Assembly: GCA_964368815.1 (NCBI GenBank)
Contig: CAYJDA010000041.1
Location: forward strand, 1 to 16,297
Reading direction: 5' to 3'
Origin: CAYJBH01 sp964368815
Lineage (GTDB): Bacteria; Bacillota; Clostridia; Oscillospirales; Ruminococcaceae
DNA: 16,297 nt
The notes beneath the pieces are model-generated. The model had not been told where the DNA came from. It saw only the letters and a list, made by a program, of their open reading frames with translations, and did no database searches. A program made the position numbers and the translations under genes. Shown here in pieces: positions 1 to 8,978 of the stretch. Each line of letters begins with the position of its first letter. Within the stretch, counting starts at the first letter, position 1.

Positions 1-1473
1 TTTTTCTGGAATAATCCCGCGGTAGGAAAGGCGGTCTTTGCAAAAAACATAACCGAATGGGAAGCTGTTTGCACAAACCAGATGGATTTTTGGATAACTG
101 TCGGTGACTCACCTGCCGAAATTTTAAGCAACTATATGAATGTAACGGGTAAACCACCCATAATGCCGGAGCATGGTTTAGGCTTTTGGCAGTGCAAGCT
201 TAGATACCAAACTCAGGACGAGCTCCTTGTCGTTGCTCGTGAGTACCATAAGCGTGGTATACCCCTTGATGTAATTGTAATCGACTTTTTTCATTGGGAG
301 CTAGAGGGAGACTGGGCATTTGATGCTAAGTATTGGCCCGACCCAAAAGCAATGGTGGACGAGTTAACCGATATGGGCACAAAGTTGATGATTTCCGTCT
401 GGCCGACGGTTTCTGTTCATGCAAAGAACTATATGGAAATGAGAGAACTCGGCTATCTTGTTAGAAGTGAAAGTGGACCTAACATCAATAAGATAATGAT
501 AGATGCAACCTCCTTTACCGATGTGACCAATCCGGATGCGGCAAAGTATATGTGGGATAAGGTGACAAAAAACTATGTGGACTATGGTATTACCGATTTT
601 TGGTTGGATGTTGCCGAACCTGAATTTACCGGATATGATTATGAACATTTTAGATATTACAAAGGCTCTGCCGCTCAGGTGGGAAATGAATATCCCGTCA
701 GATACACACAAGTCTTTTATGACGGTTTAAAAGATGTTGGGGTTAATTCTGTCAACCTTGTTCGCTGTGCCTGGGCAGGAAGTCAAAAGTACGGCGCACT
801 TGTTTGGTCTGGAGACATTGCATCGACTTGGGAATCATTTAGAATTCAGATAATCTGCGGACTGCAGATGGCAATGTCGGGTATTCCATGGTGGACTACC
901 GATATTGGTGGTTTCCATGACGGTAACATTAATAATAAGGATTTCCAAGAACTGCTTATTCGCTGGTTCCAGTACGGGACTTTTTGTCCGGTTATGCGGT
1001 TACACGGCTGTAGACTGCCGGAAAACGAACCGCTTAGCAATGAAGGCGGCGGCAGGATGTTCAGTGGAGCAGATAATGAAATATGGTCCTATGGTGAGGA
1101 AAACTATAACATCATGAAACATCACATTGATATTAGGACCAACCTTAAAGACTATACAAGAAAAACCATGAACAAGGCACACGAAAACGGTTCACCGGTT
1201 ATAAGTCCGCTTTTTTACAACTTCCCAAGCGATGAAAAGGTTTGGGATATAGAAGATCAATTTATGTTTGGAAGTGACATACTGGTATCTCCCGTAGTAC
1301 AGCTCGGAGCAAGAAAGAGAGAGGTGTATCTCCCGACCGGACAAAAATGGGTAGAGGTAGCTACCGGTAAAGAGTTCGAGGGCGGTCGGACTGTCAGCTG
1401 TGATGCTCCGCTAGAGATAATTCCGCTGTTTATTAAATCCGAGTGCAGCGATTTGAGAGCAAAGTTGGTGTAG
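1..1473 (+). CDS. Glycoside hydrolase family 31 (alpha-glucosidase/alpha-xylosidase type), 5' end cut off by the window
   Basis: The reading frame is open from base 1, so the gene starts upstream; 490 residues are visible. The ATG at 82 is internal, because the residues before it (FFWNNPAVGKAVFAKN, then TEWEA) already match the GH31 pattern. GH31 enzymes retain configuration and release alpha-linked glucose or xylose from non-reducing ends. The TIM-barrel motifs are clear: GLGFWQCKLRYQTQ and DVIVIDFFHW. The likely nucleophile Asp is in FWLDVAEPE (codon 607-609) and the likely acid/base Asp is in WSGD (codon 814-816). The C-terminal beta domain (FGSDILVSPV, then PLEIIPLFIK) is complete. No signal peptide can be judged. 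The AraC-type gene follows after 21 bases and is probably its regulator. Family call is firm; alpha-glucosidase versus alpha-xylosidase cannot be decided. Confidence 0.93.
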   Translation, partial: FFWNNPAVGKAVFAKNITEWEAVCTNQMDFWITVGDSPAEILSNYMNVTGKPPIMPEHGLGFWQCKLRYQTQDELLVVAREYHKRGIPLDVIVIDFFHWELEGDWAFDAKYWPDPKAMVDELTDMGTKLMISVWPTVSVHAKNYMEMRELGYLVRSESGPNINKIMIDATSFTDVTNPDAAKYMWDKVTKNYVDYGITDFWLDVAEPEFTGYDYEHFRYYKGSAAQVGNEYPVRYTQVFYDGLKDVGVNSVNLVRCAWAGSQKYGALVWSGDIASTWESFRIQIICGLQMAMSGIPWWTTDIGGFHDGNINNKDFQELLIRWFQYGTFCPVMRLHGCRLPENEPLSNEGGGRMFSGADNEIWSYGEENYNIMKHHIDIRTNLKDYTRKTMNKAHENGSPVISPLFYNFPSDEKVWDIEDQFMFGSDILVSPVVQLGARKREVYLPTGQKWVEVATGKEFEGGRTVSCDAPLEIIPLFIKSECSDLRAKLV

Positions 1474-1494
1474 CGTTTAAGATGTGGAGGTTAA

Positions 1495-2361
1495 GTGGGA
1501 ATGATAACAAGCAGTAACGATTTTGCCCAAAGCCAAAGTAGGTGCGAATTTTCGTTTTACAACTGCTCTATCGGCTCTACAGGCAACCGACATCACGAAT
1601 ATGAAATTTTGTATGTGAAAAAGGGGCGGATTACTGTACGAACCAACGGCATAAAACATAATCTTAATGCGCAGGAATGTATAATCATCGACCCCTATTC
1701 TATTCATGACTGCTATACTTCGGACGATGCAAGTGCAGAAACAGAATATATATGTCTGCTGTTTGGGTGGAAGTTTTTGTTTCCGGATACAAGTTCCCAC
1801 ATTTATACCGAGGTGTTTAAGGCTAATATAACCGAAGATATTTCGCTAAGCAAGGTGATCAATCAAGAAAATGCACTCGGGCACAAGGTTGTAAAGCTCG
1901 TGCAACAGATAGTTGAATATACAGAAAATGTTGATGAAAACCTGTTATCAATTCAGATTGCCTTGCTAAAAATTTTTGATATTGTAATAAAAAATATATC
2001 CTATTTCTCACACAAAGAAACTAAGATACACATGGAAACCAAAATAATAAGAGCGGCAACCAATATTATAGAGGAAAAATATATCGAGGACATAAGGATT
2101 GAACAGATTGCAAAATCCTTAAATATTAATGTTGATTACTTTATTGTTATTTTTAAAAAGTATGCAGGTATCACCCCAAAACAATATTTAATAATGACAA
2201 GGCTGGAAAGATCAATAGCAATACTTCGTGATAAAAACCGACTAAATATATTTGAAGTTGCACAAAAATGTGGGTTTTCCGATGTTAGTTATTACAGCAG
2301 ATTGTTTAAAAAACGTTATGGTATGACACCGACACGGTTTAGAGAAGCGTACTTTAGTTGA
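1495..2361 (+). CDS. AraC/XylS-family transcriptional regulator with N-terminal cupin domain
   Basis: A 288-residue one-component regulator. Residues about 15-95 form a cupin-like effector domain (HEYEILYVKKGRITV, then a PYSIHDC stretch). Residues about 185-285 hold the double helix-turn-helix: the first reads DIRIEQIAKSLNINVDYF, the second IFEVAQKCGFSDVSYYSRLF, ending in the classic KKRYGMTPTRFRE. The start is uncertain: GGAGG at 1486-1490 lies 4 bases before GTG at 1495 and 10 bases before the in-frame ATG at 1501. It follows the GH31 gene closely on the same strand, so sensing of that enzyme's sugar and control of the GH31 locus is the natural inference. It converges with the minus-strand operon, and the 101 bases between them show no convincing terminator. 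Confidence 0.93.
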   Translation: MGMITSSNDFAQSQSRCEFSFYNCSIGSTGNRHHEYEILYVKKGRITVRTNGIKHNLNAQECIIIDPYSIHDCYTSDDASAETEYICLLFGWKFLFPDTSSHIYTEVFKANITEDISLSKVINQENALGHKVVKLVQQIVEYTENVDENLLSIQIALLKIFDIVIKNISYFSHKETKIHMETKIIRAATNIIEEKYIEDIRIEQIAKSLNINVDYFIVIFKKYAGITPKQYLIMTRLERSIAILRDKNRLNIFEVAQKCGFSDVSYYSRLFKKRYGMTPTRFREAYFS

Positions 2362-2462
2362 TGCTTTTATGATATACAAAATTTCCGACATTTTCTCCGA
2401 GGTGTGGAAATCGAGATGAACCTCTCTTGCCGGTAGAATGTTTTTAATTGTTATATTTTCTT

Positions 2463-4967
2463 CTATTTCTTGACTACAATATTAATTATATTAACAGTTC
2501 CGCTTATGACACTTACGAAAGGCTCACCGTCTTTTATACCAACATTTGCATAGCCGGAATCGGTGGATAAAAACGAGACGAAGTCGCCTTCTATTTTAGG
2601 TGAGACGGTCAGAGTTTTGGTGTAGGCGTTATATTGTACACCGGAAAACGCTTCAATTAAAGCATAAGAAGCGAGCGCCCTTGCATACCAATGTCCGCAC
2701 TCATATTCGTCATATGGATTGCGCACATTGCCATTGTAACGAGAACGCAAAGCTCTCACAATGTCGAGCCCTTTTTCGGTCTCACCTGCAGTTATGAGGT
2801 GTGCGGCAACCTGATATTCTATTCCCGTCCAAACCTCATCGCTATAAACAAACGGCAATGCGGGTTTGTTGCCGCGCGGCCAGGTGCAAAGCAGTAACCC
2901 TGCCTCGTCCGACATGCAGTAGCCGGGTCGTTGCGGGTTGGAATGCTCCGAAAGGTCGGTTTTAAAGTTGTATTTATAGACACTGTTCAGATGGGCTTTA
3001 ATCTTTTTATTGTCACCGACATCACCGAGTCCACAAAACTTCGCCATCCAAAAACCGAGCACACCGTCCGATATACATCCGGTGCCATACTGATATTTCG
3101 GCCCAAATTCACGCACAAGCAGTGCCGCCTCAGGCGAGATGGCGTCATTGAGTGCCTCCTCACCAGCATTCGGAAGCTTTGCCTCCAGCGTTTCCCATTC
3201 AACTTGTTGATAATAATACTCGCCGTTAAATAGATTCTCATCGAGATAGCGAATGCCTTTCTTTGACAACTCGGAATATTCGTCAGTGTTTTCCCCTAAA
3301 ACTTTCCCTATCTCGGTCATTGCTTTAAGTGCACCGATATAAAAAGAACTACACATGCCGTCCACGCCCCAGAACTCAATATCATAGGTGTTGTGGTGTG
3401 GCTCACGCAACACTCCCTCACGTTTTTTGTCCCATGTGTTTATACAGTAATTTATCGATGATTTGGCCACCTCCCAATATCCACGTAACCACTCAATATC
3501 TCCCGATATCAAAAAATCACGGTAGAGTTTAATTATGCCGCCGAGCTGTCCGTCCGATGCCGCATGGAAATTATGGTCACACCCACCGATAGGCAGTGCG
3601 GCGCGGAAATTTTGATGTCCTCGCTCGTCTTGAGAGTCGAAAAATTCGGTCTGTCGCATACTGCGTTCAAGATCGGGGAAAAGGTGGCATATCGCTTGGG
3701 CATAATTCCAGACATGGGTGCAACTGCCGGAGCAACAACCGCAACTGTCACAGCAACCCTCCCACGCCCAAAGCCTGCCGTCCGTTTGACGCAAAATTGT
3801 GGGGGATTTTAAGATTGAGAGATTGGCGGCAATCGCCTCGACCGCCTCGCTCGGTAAAGTCATAGCATAAAACGCATCGGTGAACTTTCGGGTTTCGGTA
3901 TAAAGCCGATCACGATTTTTTGAGAGATAGTCAGCGACCTCCTCAATGCCTGCGAATTTTGATGAATACCATGGTTTGTAACGTTCAAGCGATAAATCCG
4001 CTTTGGAACAGCACCCATCGGCACAGTCTTTTTTATCTTCGAATTCATGACCGATTCGTAGCGACGAATCCGGCACATACCAGCAAGTGTTGAGTTTTAT
4101 GGTTTTACTCTCACCCGGTTGCAGTGTGAACTCGACAGCAAGCGATGCCCCCGGTACGTTCGCACCGGTATGCTCTGCAAAGCTGAAATCATCTCCGTCC
4201 GTCAATTTCTGCTCGGCGCGCCCCGCTAAGATATCGTTCCAGAGCATGGTGAGCGTGTCGAACCAACCGCCACGAAACATGGCGGTGTTGACTTTGACCT
4301 CCTCATCATCCACAAATGCGCTGAAATGTCCTTCCGACCATGGTCGTTCGTCAACAGCGTTTTGATGGAGGGTAAAACCATTTTGGCTACCACTCACATA
4401 ATAGCATGTCTTTTCAACCGCCATAAAGTTCATACTGTTATAGTAGTAAACGGCATCAATCGGTTTAGCGGTGGTGTTTTTAAAGGTGTACTCTATAATG
4501 GCGAAAGGATAGCTCGAATCGTCGGTGTTCGTCGGGGTGAACGGACTCCATGCGCACAGTGATGTCTCGAGTGGAAAATACTCGTCCGAAAAAGCGATAT
4601 TAGCGAATGGAAATTCACTGTAAAATTCCGCCGATTTAAAGCGGGGGAGACCGTATGTCTTCCCCTGTGAGCCGTTGGCCTTAGTTACATTAAGGTCGTT
4701 TTTCGGCTTACCAAGCAGTGGCGAGAGCGCCCCGCCGAATATCTTGTATTTAGGTGTGGGTGCTTCTATCACACGGCTTTTGTTGCTTTCCCCTTTAACT
4801 GTTATTGCAGAAAACAATGTTGGCTCGAGATTGGTGTCGGGGGCGTTGCGGATGGAAAATCCTGAAAAAGAGCCATTGCCCTCAATGTTGTACATTCCGG
4901 CACCGATGCCACCGAGGGGAAATCCGATGTATGTGAGGTTGTCCCCACTAAATAATCTATGTTTCAT
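2463..4967 (-). CDS. Glycoside hydrolase family 116 (GBA2-like, DUF608) beta-glycosidase
   Basis: 834 residues, the usual size for bacterial GH116. Residues about 1-330 match the GBA2-type N-terminal beta-sandwich (IGFPLGGIGAGMYNIEG near the start). Residues about 370-800 form the (alpha/alpha)6 catalytic domain. Motifs seen: LWAWEGCCDSCGCC, SCTHVWNYAQA, DGQLGGIIKLYRDF, HHNTYDIEFWG. Candidate catalytic residues, by position in the fold, are E403 (in WEG; codon 3759-3761) and D529 (in NTYD; codon 3381-3383). Known members hydrolyse beta-glucosides, beta-xylosides or beta-N-acetylglucosaminides, so substrate is open. No signal peptide, so cytoplasmic. The start is ATG 4967: the in-frame GTG at 4973 lies inside the AGGTG ribosome site, which itself overlaps the GH172 stop codon. 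Last gene of the operon. Cysteine-rich around E403. Confidence 0.92.
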   Translation of the reverse strand: MKHRLFSGDNLTYIGFPLGGIGAGMYNIEGNGSFSGFSIRNAPDTNLEPTLFSAITVKGESNKSRVIEAPTPKYKIFGGALSPLLGKPKNDLNVTKANGSQGKTYGLPRFKSAEFYSEFPFANIAFSDEYFPLETSLCAWSPFTPTNTDDSSYPFAIIEYTFKNTTAKPIDAVYYYNSMNFMAVEKTCYYVSGSQNGFTLHQNAVDERPWSEGHFSAFVDDEEVKVNTAMFRGGWFDTLTMLWNDILAGRAEQKLTDGDDFSFAEHTGANVPGASLAVEFTLQPGESKTIKLNTCWYVPDSSLRIGHEFEDKKDCADGCCSKADLSLERYKPWYSSKFAGIEEVADYLSKNRDRLYTETRKFTDAFYAMTLPSEAVEAIAANLSILKSPTILRQTDGRLWAWEGCCDSCGCCSGSCTHVWNYAQAICHLFPDLERSMRQTEFFDSQDERGHQNFRAALPIGGCDHNFHAASDGQLGGIIKLYRDFLISGDIEWLRGYWEVAKSSINYCINTWDKKREGVLREPHHNTYDIEFWGVDGMCSSFYIGALKAMTEIGKVLGENTDEYSELSKKGIRYLDENLFNGEYYYQQVEWETLEAKLPNAGEEALNDAISPEAALLVREFGPKYQYGTGCISDGVLGFWMAKFCGLGDVGDNKKIKAHLNSVYKYNFKTDLSEHSNPQRPGYCMSDEAGLLLCTWPRGNKPALPFVYSDEVWTGIEYQVAAHLITAGETEKGLDIVRALRSRYNGNVRNPYDEYECGHWYARALASYALIEAFSGVQYNAYTKTLTVSPKIEGDFVSFLSTDSGYANVGIKDGEPFVSVISGTVNIINIVVKK

Positions 4968-4975
4968 AAACACAC

Positions 4976-6061
4976 CTATATTATTTCTAATCCGTCCTTA
5001 TCGGGTAGGGGATAGCTCTTCGTCGCCGGTTTTTCTTGATACCAAAAAGCAACCGAAGAGATGTCGTCTTGTAACGGCAGATATCTTCCCTCACTGCGCC
5101 AACCGAGGGCTTGTATTGTGACTTTCAGATTTTTTTCAAAGTAGATAGGGTCGCAGATGTGCCAACGGTACATAGAAAATCTCTGTTGTGATTTATAGAG
5201 GCCATCGGGACGAATTACATGAGAAAGTCCCACATAGGGTGTACAGTATTCGGTGTATCCACCCTTATCTGCGCCCACGTCAAAGTTGTAGGAACCACAG
5301 AAATAATCCTCCGTTCCGGTGCCGCAGATAGTCGGGAACTCGCCGTCGTCGTCCATAAAGAACTTGATTTCGCCTTCGCCCCACCAACCGCAGTTGTTGA
5401 CGCCCCAGAAAAGATATGTGCCGACATACTGACCTTTACCCTCGATACCATCGACTATTGTATAGTTATCTTTATAAGGAAGAGGGTTTACACGGCGAAA
5501 TTGTGCGTGAAAATATCCTCTATCCTCGGGGATTTCTGTCTCGACATAGTCTATCTGGTAGTAAACATAGATATCCTCGTTTGTCAAATTTTCGAGCGTC
5601 ATCAAGCATCTCTCACGAAACGGCATTTCCCAATAACAGTTAAAGGATTTTTTTGGTGTGACCGTTACTGCGAGCGAATTTAACGGTTTATATTCCGTCA
5701 TGTCGGCACAGGCAAAAAAATCGTGTAGCGGTGTTTCGATAGACGGCACTTCGCAGTTATCCCAGTATGTTCTGAAAACAAAAGAGCGGTTACGGGCGCA
5801 GGAATCTACTATCCAAATATGTTTTATCGCACCCTGTGCCTTGATGTCGGCGAGGGTGAACGTCTCTCCGGCAGGTATAAGTACCGACGGTGAGATTTTC
5901 CATTTTTGACCGAGGTCTCGTGCACAGCCGGCACCGGTACCCTCGGTCGCCATACCGCCTTTGCCTTTTTCGCCGGTGAAATTCTCCGGTGATATCGAGC
6001 GCGTTTTTGCATTTGACATTCTTGTGATGTCGCCTAAATTGTTTGTTAATCCATTAAACAT
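4976..6061 (-). CDS. DUF2961 / glycoside hydrolase family 172 protein
   Basis: 361 residues. The family hallmark GTGTEDYFCGSYNF is present (E251 in TED, codon 5309-5311), preceded by GEGEIKFFMDDDGEFPTICG with E229 and E231. In the characterised GH172 alpha-fructofuranosidase of Bifidobacterium two glutamates about 20 residues apart are catalytic; E229 or E231 with E251 are the matching candidates here. Known GH172 activities are difructose dianhydride I synthase/hydrolase (alpha-D-fructofuranosidase) and exo-alpha-D-arabinofuranosidase. No signal peptide. GGAGG (plus-strand cctcc at 6068-6072) sits six bases before ATG 6061. The stop codon overlaps the ribosome site of the GH116 gene, so the two are probably translated together. 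Family firm, substrate unknown. Confidence 0.92.
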   Translation of the reverse strand: MFNGLTNNLGDITRMSNAKTRSISPENFTGEKGKGGMATEGTGAGCARDLGQKWKISPSVLIPAGETFTLADIKAQGAIKHIWIVDSCARNRSFVFRTYWDNCEVPSIETPLHDFFACADMTEYKPLNSLAVTVTPKKSFNCYWEMPFRERCLMTLENLTNEDIYVYYQIDYVETEIPEDRGYFHAQFRRVNPLPYKDNYTIVDGIEGKGQYVGTYLFWGVNNCGWWGEGEIKFFMDDDGEFPTICGTGTEDYFCGSYNFDVGADKGGYTEYCTPYVGLSHVIRPDGLYKSQQRFSMYRWHICDPIYFEKNLKVTIQALGWRSEGRYLPLQDDISSVAFWYQEKPATKSYPLPDKDGLEII

Positions 6062-6090
6062 GATTTACCTCCACTATTCTTATCATCACT

Positions 6091-8103
6091 TTATACTACC
6101 GACAACCTAAAGTCAAGGTCGTACGGTATTTTATTTTCTTTTTTGTATTTTTCCACCAACTCGTCGGTAACCTCAGTGCCGTTTTGCGCCGCATCGCATA
6201 TCGCTTGATAGATAAAATAGTAGTCCGAGATACTGCGCTCACCCTCACGGATTACTGCAAATTCTTTGTTGAACACACTTGCCATATACTCGATGTCGTG
6301 TAATTGGGCGGCTACCTCTAACATATTAACCTGCACACGGTCACCCTTTGCGATTTCATCACTAAGACCATCAAAAAACTCTTTCGCCTTTTTGTACTGA
6401 CCGTGATTGCAGAGTGCAACTATATACTCTTCAGCATATTCCCTTGAAAGATTATCCCCCAACAGTTCTATGGCTTTATCGTAAAGCTCAATAGCATTTT
6501 TGTCATTTTCATTTTTTGCCAAAATGTAAAGATTGCGATAAGCCAACGGGTTATCGGCTATTTTGTTTGAGGAAATGAAAGCCTCCCGTGCTTTTTGCGA
6601 CATCGAATTTTCTTCGTACATAACGCCGAGATGATTATATGCTGTAAAGCTTCCAGCTATTGCAGCGGCTGTGAGCATATCCTCATATCTCAAATCCACC
6701 ATATACGATAGAGGAAGTTCAAAAGGTTTATTGTCCGTCATTATGCCTGTTTTGATAAGCTCTATCCACGGGCGTTCCGCATCGGTGATGGGTGCTGAGA
6801 TAAAATCAAATCCTTTCGGAATGTCGCCCCCACTGCGCTCGTGTTCAACCGCACCAAAACCGTTTCCGTGACTTATGACCTCGACATCGGTATTCAAAAA
6901 AACATCTCTGTATTTCTGTAATGCGATTTCCACTTCGGTATCGTTTATTTCTTCATTTATTTTATCATAGACAAGGTCTTTACTTTTATTCCATTCACCG
7001 TCTACCGAACTATATTCGATATCACAACCGCCGAAAAGTTGAACAAAATCCCATTCCGACTCGGCGGGCATCTCGATGCCGTGAACCTGTGTCGGTGCAA
7101 GTCCTGCCTGTAATTCTACATAGGGGACGGTGCCTTTTTCTGTCAAAAATTCTTGCCAGTGTTTTCCGCCGTTATGAATGCCCCAGCAGAACATCTTACG
7201 ATAACGTAAGTTTTTAGATGAGCGTTCGTAATACATGGTGTTGTCATTGAACACCGCTGCTTCCCAAGCTTGAGTTAACTCTTCTTCGTTTTGGAAAAAG
7301 TACTCACAGGAATAATTGTAATTGGCAGGATAGGACGAGTCCTTGCCCTTTAACGAGCTGAGATAAGGTATCTCGCCGTGTGCCATGCCTTTTTGGTTGC
7401 CTTGGTTTGAGGACTCGCTGATAAATATTACATTATTATTGCCGGAAAAGACACGCACTCCTTTGTCCTCGTTCACGGCGGCGTTCGACCACCAATACAT
7501 CGGCACATTTTCAGGACGGTTATTGATAATTTTCACATAAACCGCAAGTTGTTTTGCGCCTTTTGGGAGATGAAAATCGATCGCCCAAAACAGTTTTTTG
7601 CATCGCTCGTACTCAAACGTACGCACAAACTCATTGCCCTGTGCATCAACCCCTTTTGCAACGTGCATCGGCTCGCAAGTGCTGAAAGTGTGACCGAGCT
7701 GACCGATATTCCACTCGACACCGCCCGAAAACCACGCACGACGTATGGCGAGGTTTGCCAACTGCATAATCGGGTTTACATATAACAAGTCCTTTTTTCT
7801 TGTCTTGTCATAAAGCGAATAAAGTCGCATACCAAACTCAGTTAAAAAAGTCGCTTTTAAGTTTTCGTTTTCAAGCACAACCGTCTTGAGTTCTGTATTA
7901 TCTCTATTTCTTGTATAAACGTCCTGCATGAGATAAGGTAATACACGATCGCCCGTCTGTGATCCATATCCTTTTTTTTCTTCTTCTAACAGACCCGAAT
8001 CAATAAGCTCTTTATCTTGTACCTTATCTCTAAAGTGCGGCAGTCTATTTTCGGTGATATTTTTATCACCTTTTAAATTAATTTTGTCTAATGTAACTTT
8101 CAT
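6091..8103 (-). CDS. DUF5107 domain protein with C-terminal tetratricopeptide repeats
   Basis: 670 residues. The N-terminal part (about 20-330) matches the DUF5107 pattern, related to the galactose-mutarotase-like fold that binds sugars: ENLKATFLTEFGMRLYSLYD at about 79-98, LLYVNP, and SGGVEWNIGQLGH at about 126-138. The C-terminal part (about 480-660) is helical with TPR-like spacing (AYNHLGVMYEENSMSQKARE, AYRNLYILAKNENDKNA, YAEEYIVALCNHGQYKKAKE). Many DUF5107+TPR proteins are around 1000 residues, so this is a short form. AAAGGA precedes ATG 8103. No signal peptide. It sits between the permeases and the GH172 gene in one operon, which suggests a cytoplasmic role in handling the imported sugar. 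Biochemical function is not established; it could be an epimerase-like protein, a lyase or hydrolase, or a scaffold. Confidence 0.85.
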   Translation of the reverse strand: MKVTLDKINLKGDKNITENRLPHFRDKVQDKELIDSGLLEEEKKGYGSQTGDRVLPYLMQDVYTRNRDNTELKTVVLENENLKATFLTEFGMRLYSLYDKTRKKDLLYVNPIMQLANLAIRRAWFSGGVEWNIGQLGHTFSTCEPMHVAKGVDAQGNEFVRTFEYERCKKLFWAIDFHLPKGAKQLAVYVKIINNRPENVPMYWWSNAAVNEDKGVRVFSGNNNVIFISESSNQGNQKGMAHGEIPYLSSLKGKDSSYPANYNYSCEYFFQNEEELTQAWEAAVFNDNTMYYERSSKNLRYRKMFCWGIHNGGKHWQEFLTEKGTVPYVELQAGLAPTQVHGIEMPAESEWDFVQLFGGCDIEYSSVDGEWNKSKDLVYDKINEEINDTEVEIALQKYRDVFLNTDVEVISHGNGFGAVEHERSGGDIPKGFDFISAPITDAERPWIELIKTGIMTDNKPFELPLSYMVDLRYEDMLTAAAIAGSFTAYNHLGVMYEENSMSQKAREAFISSNKIADNPLAYRNLYILAKNENDKNAIELYDKAIELLGDNLSREYAEEYIVALCNHGQYKKAKEFFDGLSDEIAKGDRVQVNMLEVAAQLHDIEYMASVFNKEFAVIREGERSISDYYFIYQAICDAAQNGTEVTDELVEKYKKENKIPYDLDFRLSVV

Positions 8104-8116
8104 AAAATCCTTTCAA

Positions 8117-8968
8117 TTAACCTTTTACGGCTCCACCGGTAACTCCGGCAATAATTTTTTCCGACAACAGTACATAGATAATGAATGTCGGCATAAACAC
8201 AATCACAACCGCCGCAAAGAGTCCTGCCCAGTCGCCTATGTAGGTCATTGATTGCACAATCGCCTGAAGTCCTGCCGCCACCGGTTTATTATCGGCATCA
8301 CCTGCAAACACTATTGACATAAAATATTCGTTCCATATGGACAAAAAGTTAAATATTCCGACCGTGATAATTCCGGGCTGTGCGAGCGGGAACATTATTC
8401 GCCAAAAGGCATACATCGGCGACGCACCGTCAATCGATGCCGCTTCTTCTAAACTCTCCGGTAGATCACGAAAAAAGTTGCACATAAAAAACACGGTGAA
8501 AGGAATCAGCATACAGACGTATAGTGTGGTAAGAAGACTTTTACTGTTTGTTATTCCAAGCTGAATTGCCAAAGAATAGAGCGGCATAACCACCATTATG
8601 CTCGGTATACTCAAGGCGGTGATAAACATATTGAGTATTAATGCCCTGCCCTTAAAGACAAATCTCGACAGAACATATGCAGCCGGACAGGCGATTAATA
8701 TCGCACCGACACCGGAAATGGTGGTGTATATTACCGAGTTCATAAAGTAGTTTGCAACGTTGTGGGAAAATAATGCGTTTTTGTAATTGACAAAGCTGAT
8801 ACCGGAATTAAACTGAAATATTTCTCCGCTGAAAATATCTCTTGTCGTAGAGAATGATGCGGCGATAATCCAGCCGACCAGAACAAAGGTGAACATACAC
8901 CATGCGGTAACTATTATATAACCCGGAATAAGCGGGATATGCTTTTTAGCTTTTTTATAATTTTTCAT
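8117..8968 (-). CDS. Carbohydrate ABC transporter permease, MalG type
   Basis: 283-residue inner-membrane permease of the MalG/UgpE/LacG group. It has six likely membrane segments, the first at about residues 14-36 (IPLIPGYIIVTAWCMF). The cytoplasmic EAA loop that contacts the ATPase reads EEAASIDGASPMYAFWRIMF at about residues 185-205. The C-terminus ends in the typical SEKIIAGVTGGAVKG. A GAGGGGG ribosome site precedes ATG 8968, which lies 10 bases after the stop of the MalF-type gene, so the two are one translational unit. No ATP-binding subunit gene is in the window; like many Firmicute sugar importers it probably uses a shared MsmX-type ATPase encoded elsewhere. Confidence 0.95.
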   Translation of the reverse strand: MKNYKKAKKHIPLIPGYIIVTAWCMFTFVLVGWIIAASFSTTRDIFSGEIFQFNSGISFVNYKNALFSHNVANYFMNSVIYTTISGVGAILIACPAAYVLSRFVFKGRALILNMFITALSIPSIMVVMPLYSLAIQLGITNSKSLLTTLYVCMLIPFTVFFMCNFFRDLPESLEEAASIDGASPMYAFWRIMFPLAQPGIITVGIFNFLSIWNEYFMSIVFAGDADNKPVAAGLQAIVQSMTYIGDWAGLFAAVVIVFMPTFIIYVLLSEKIIAGVTGGAVKG

Positions 8969-8978
8969 TTCGTCCCCC

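Noticed and set aside
2362..2462. Bidirectional terminator between the converging AraC and GH116 genes
   Set aside because: Only a weak GAGGT/ACCTC pairing with a long loop is present and no T-run follows on either strand.
4675..5121. Plus-strand open frame of about 148 codons across the GH116/GH172 junction
   Set aside because: It lies antisense to two well-supported glycosidase genes and has no ribosome site or family features.
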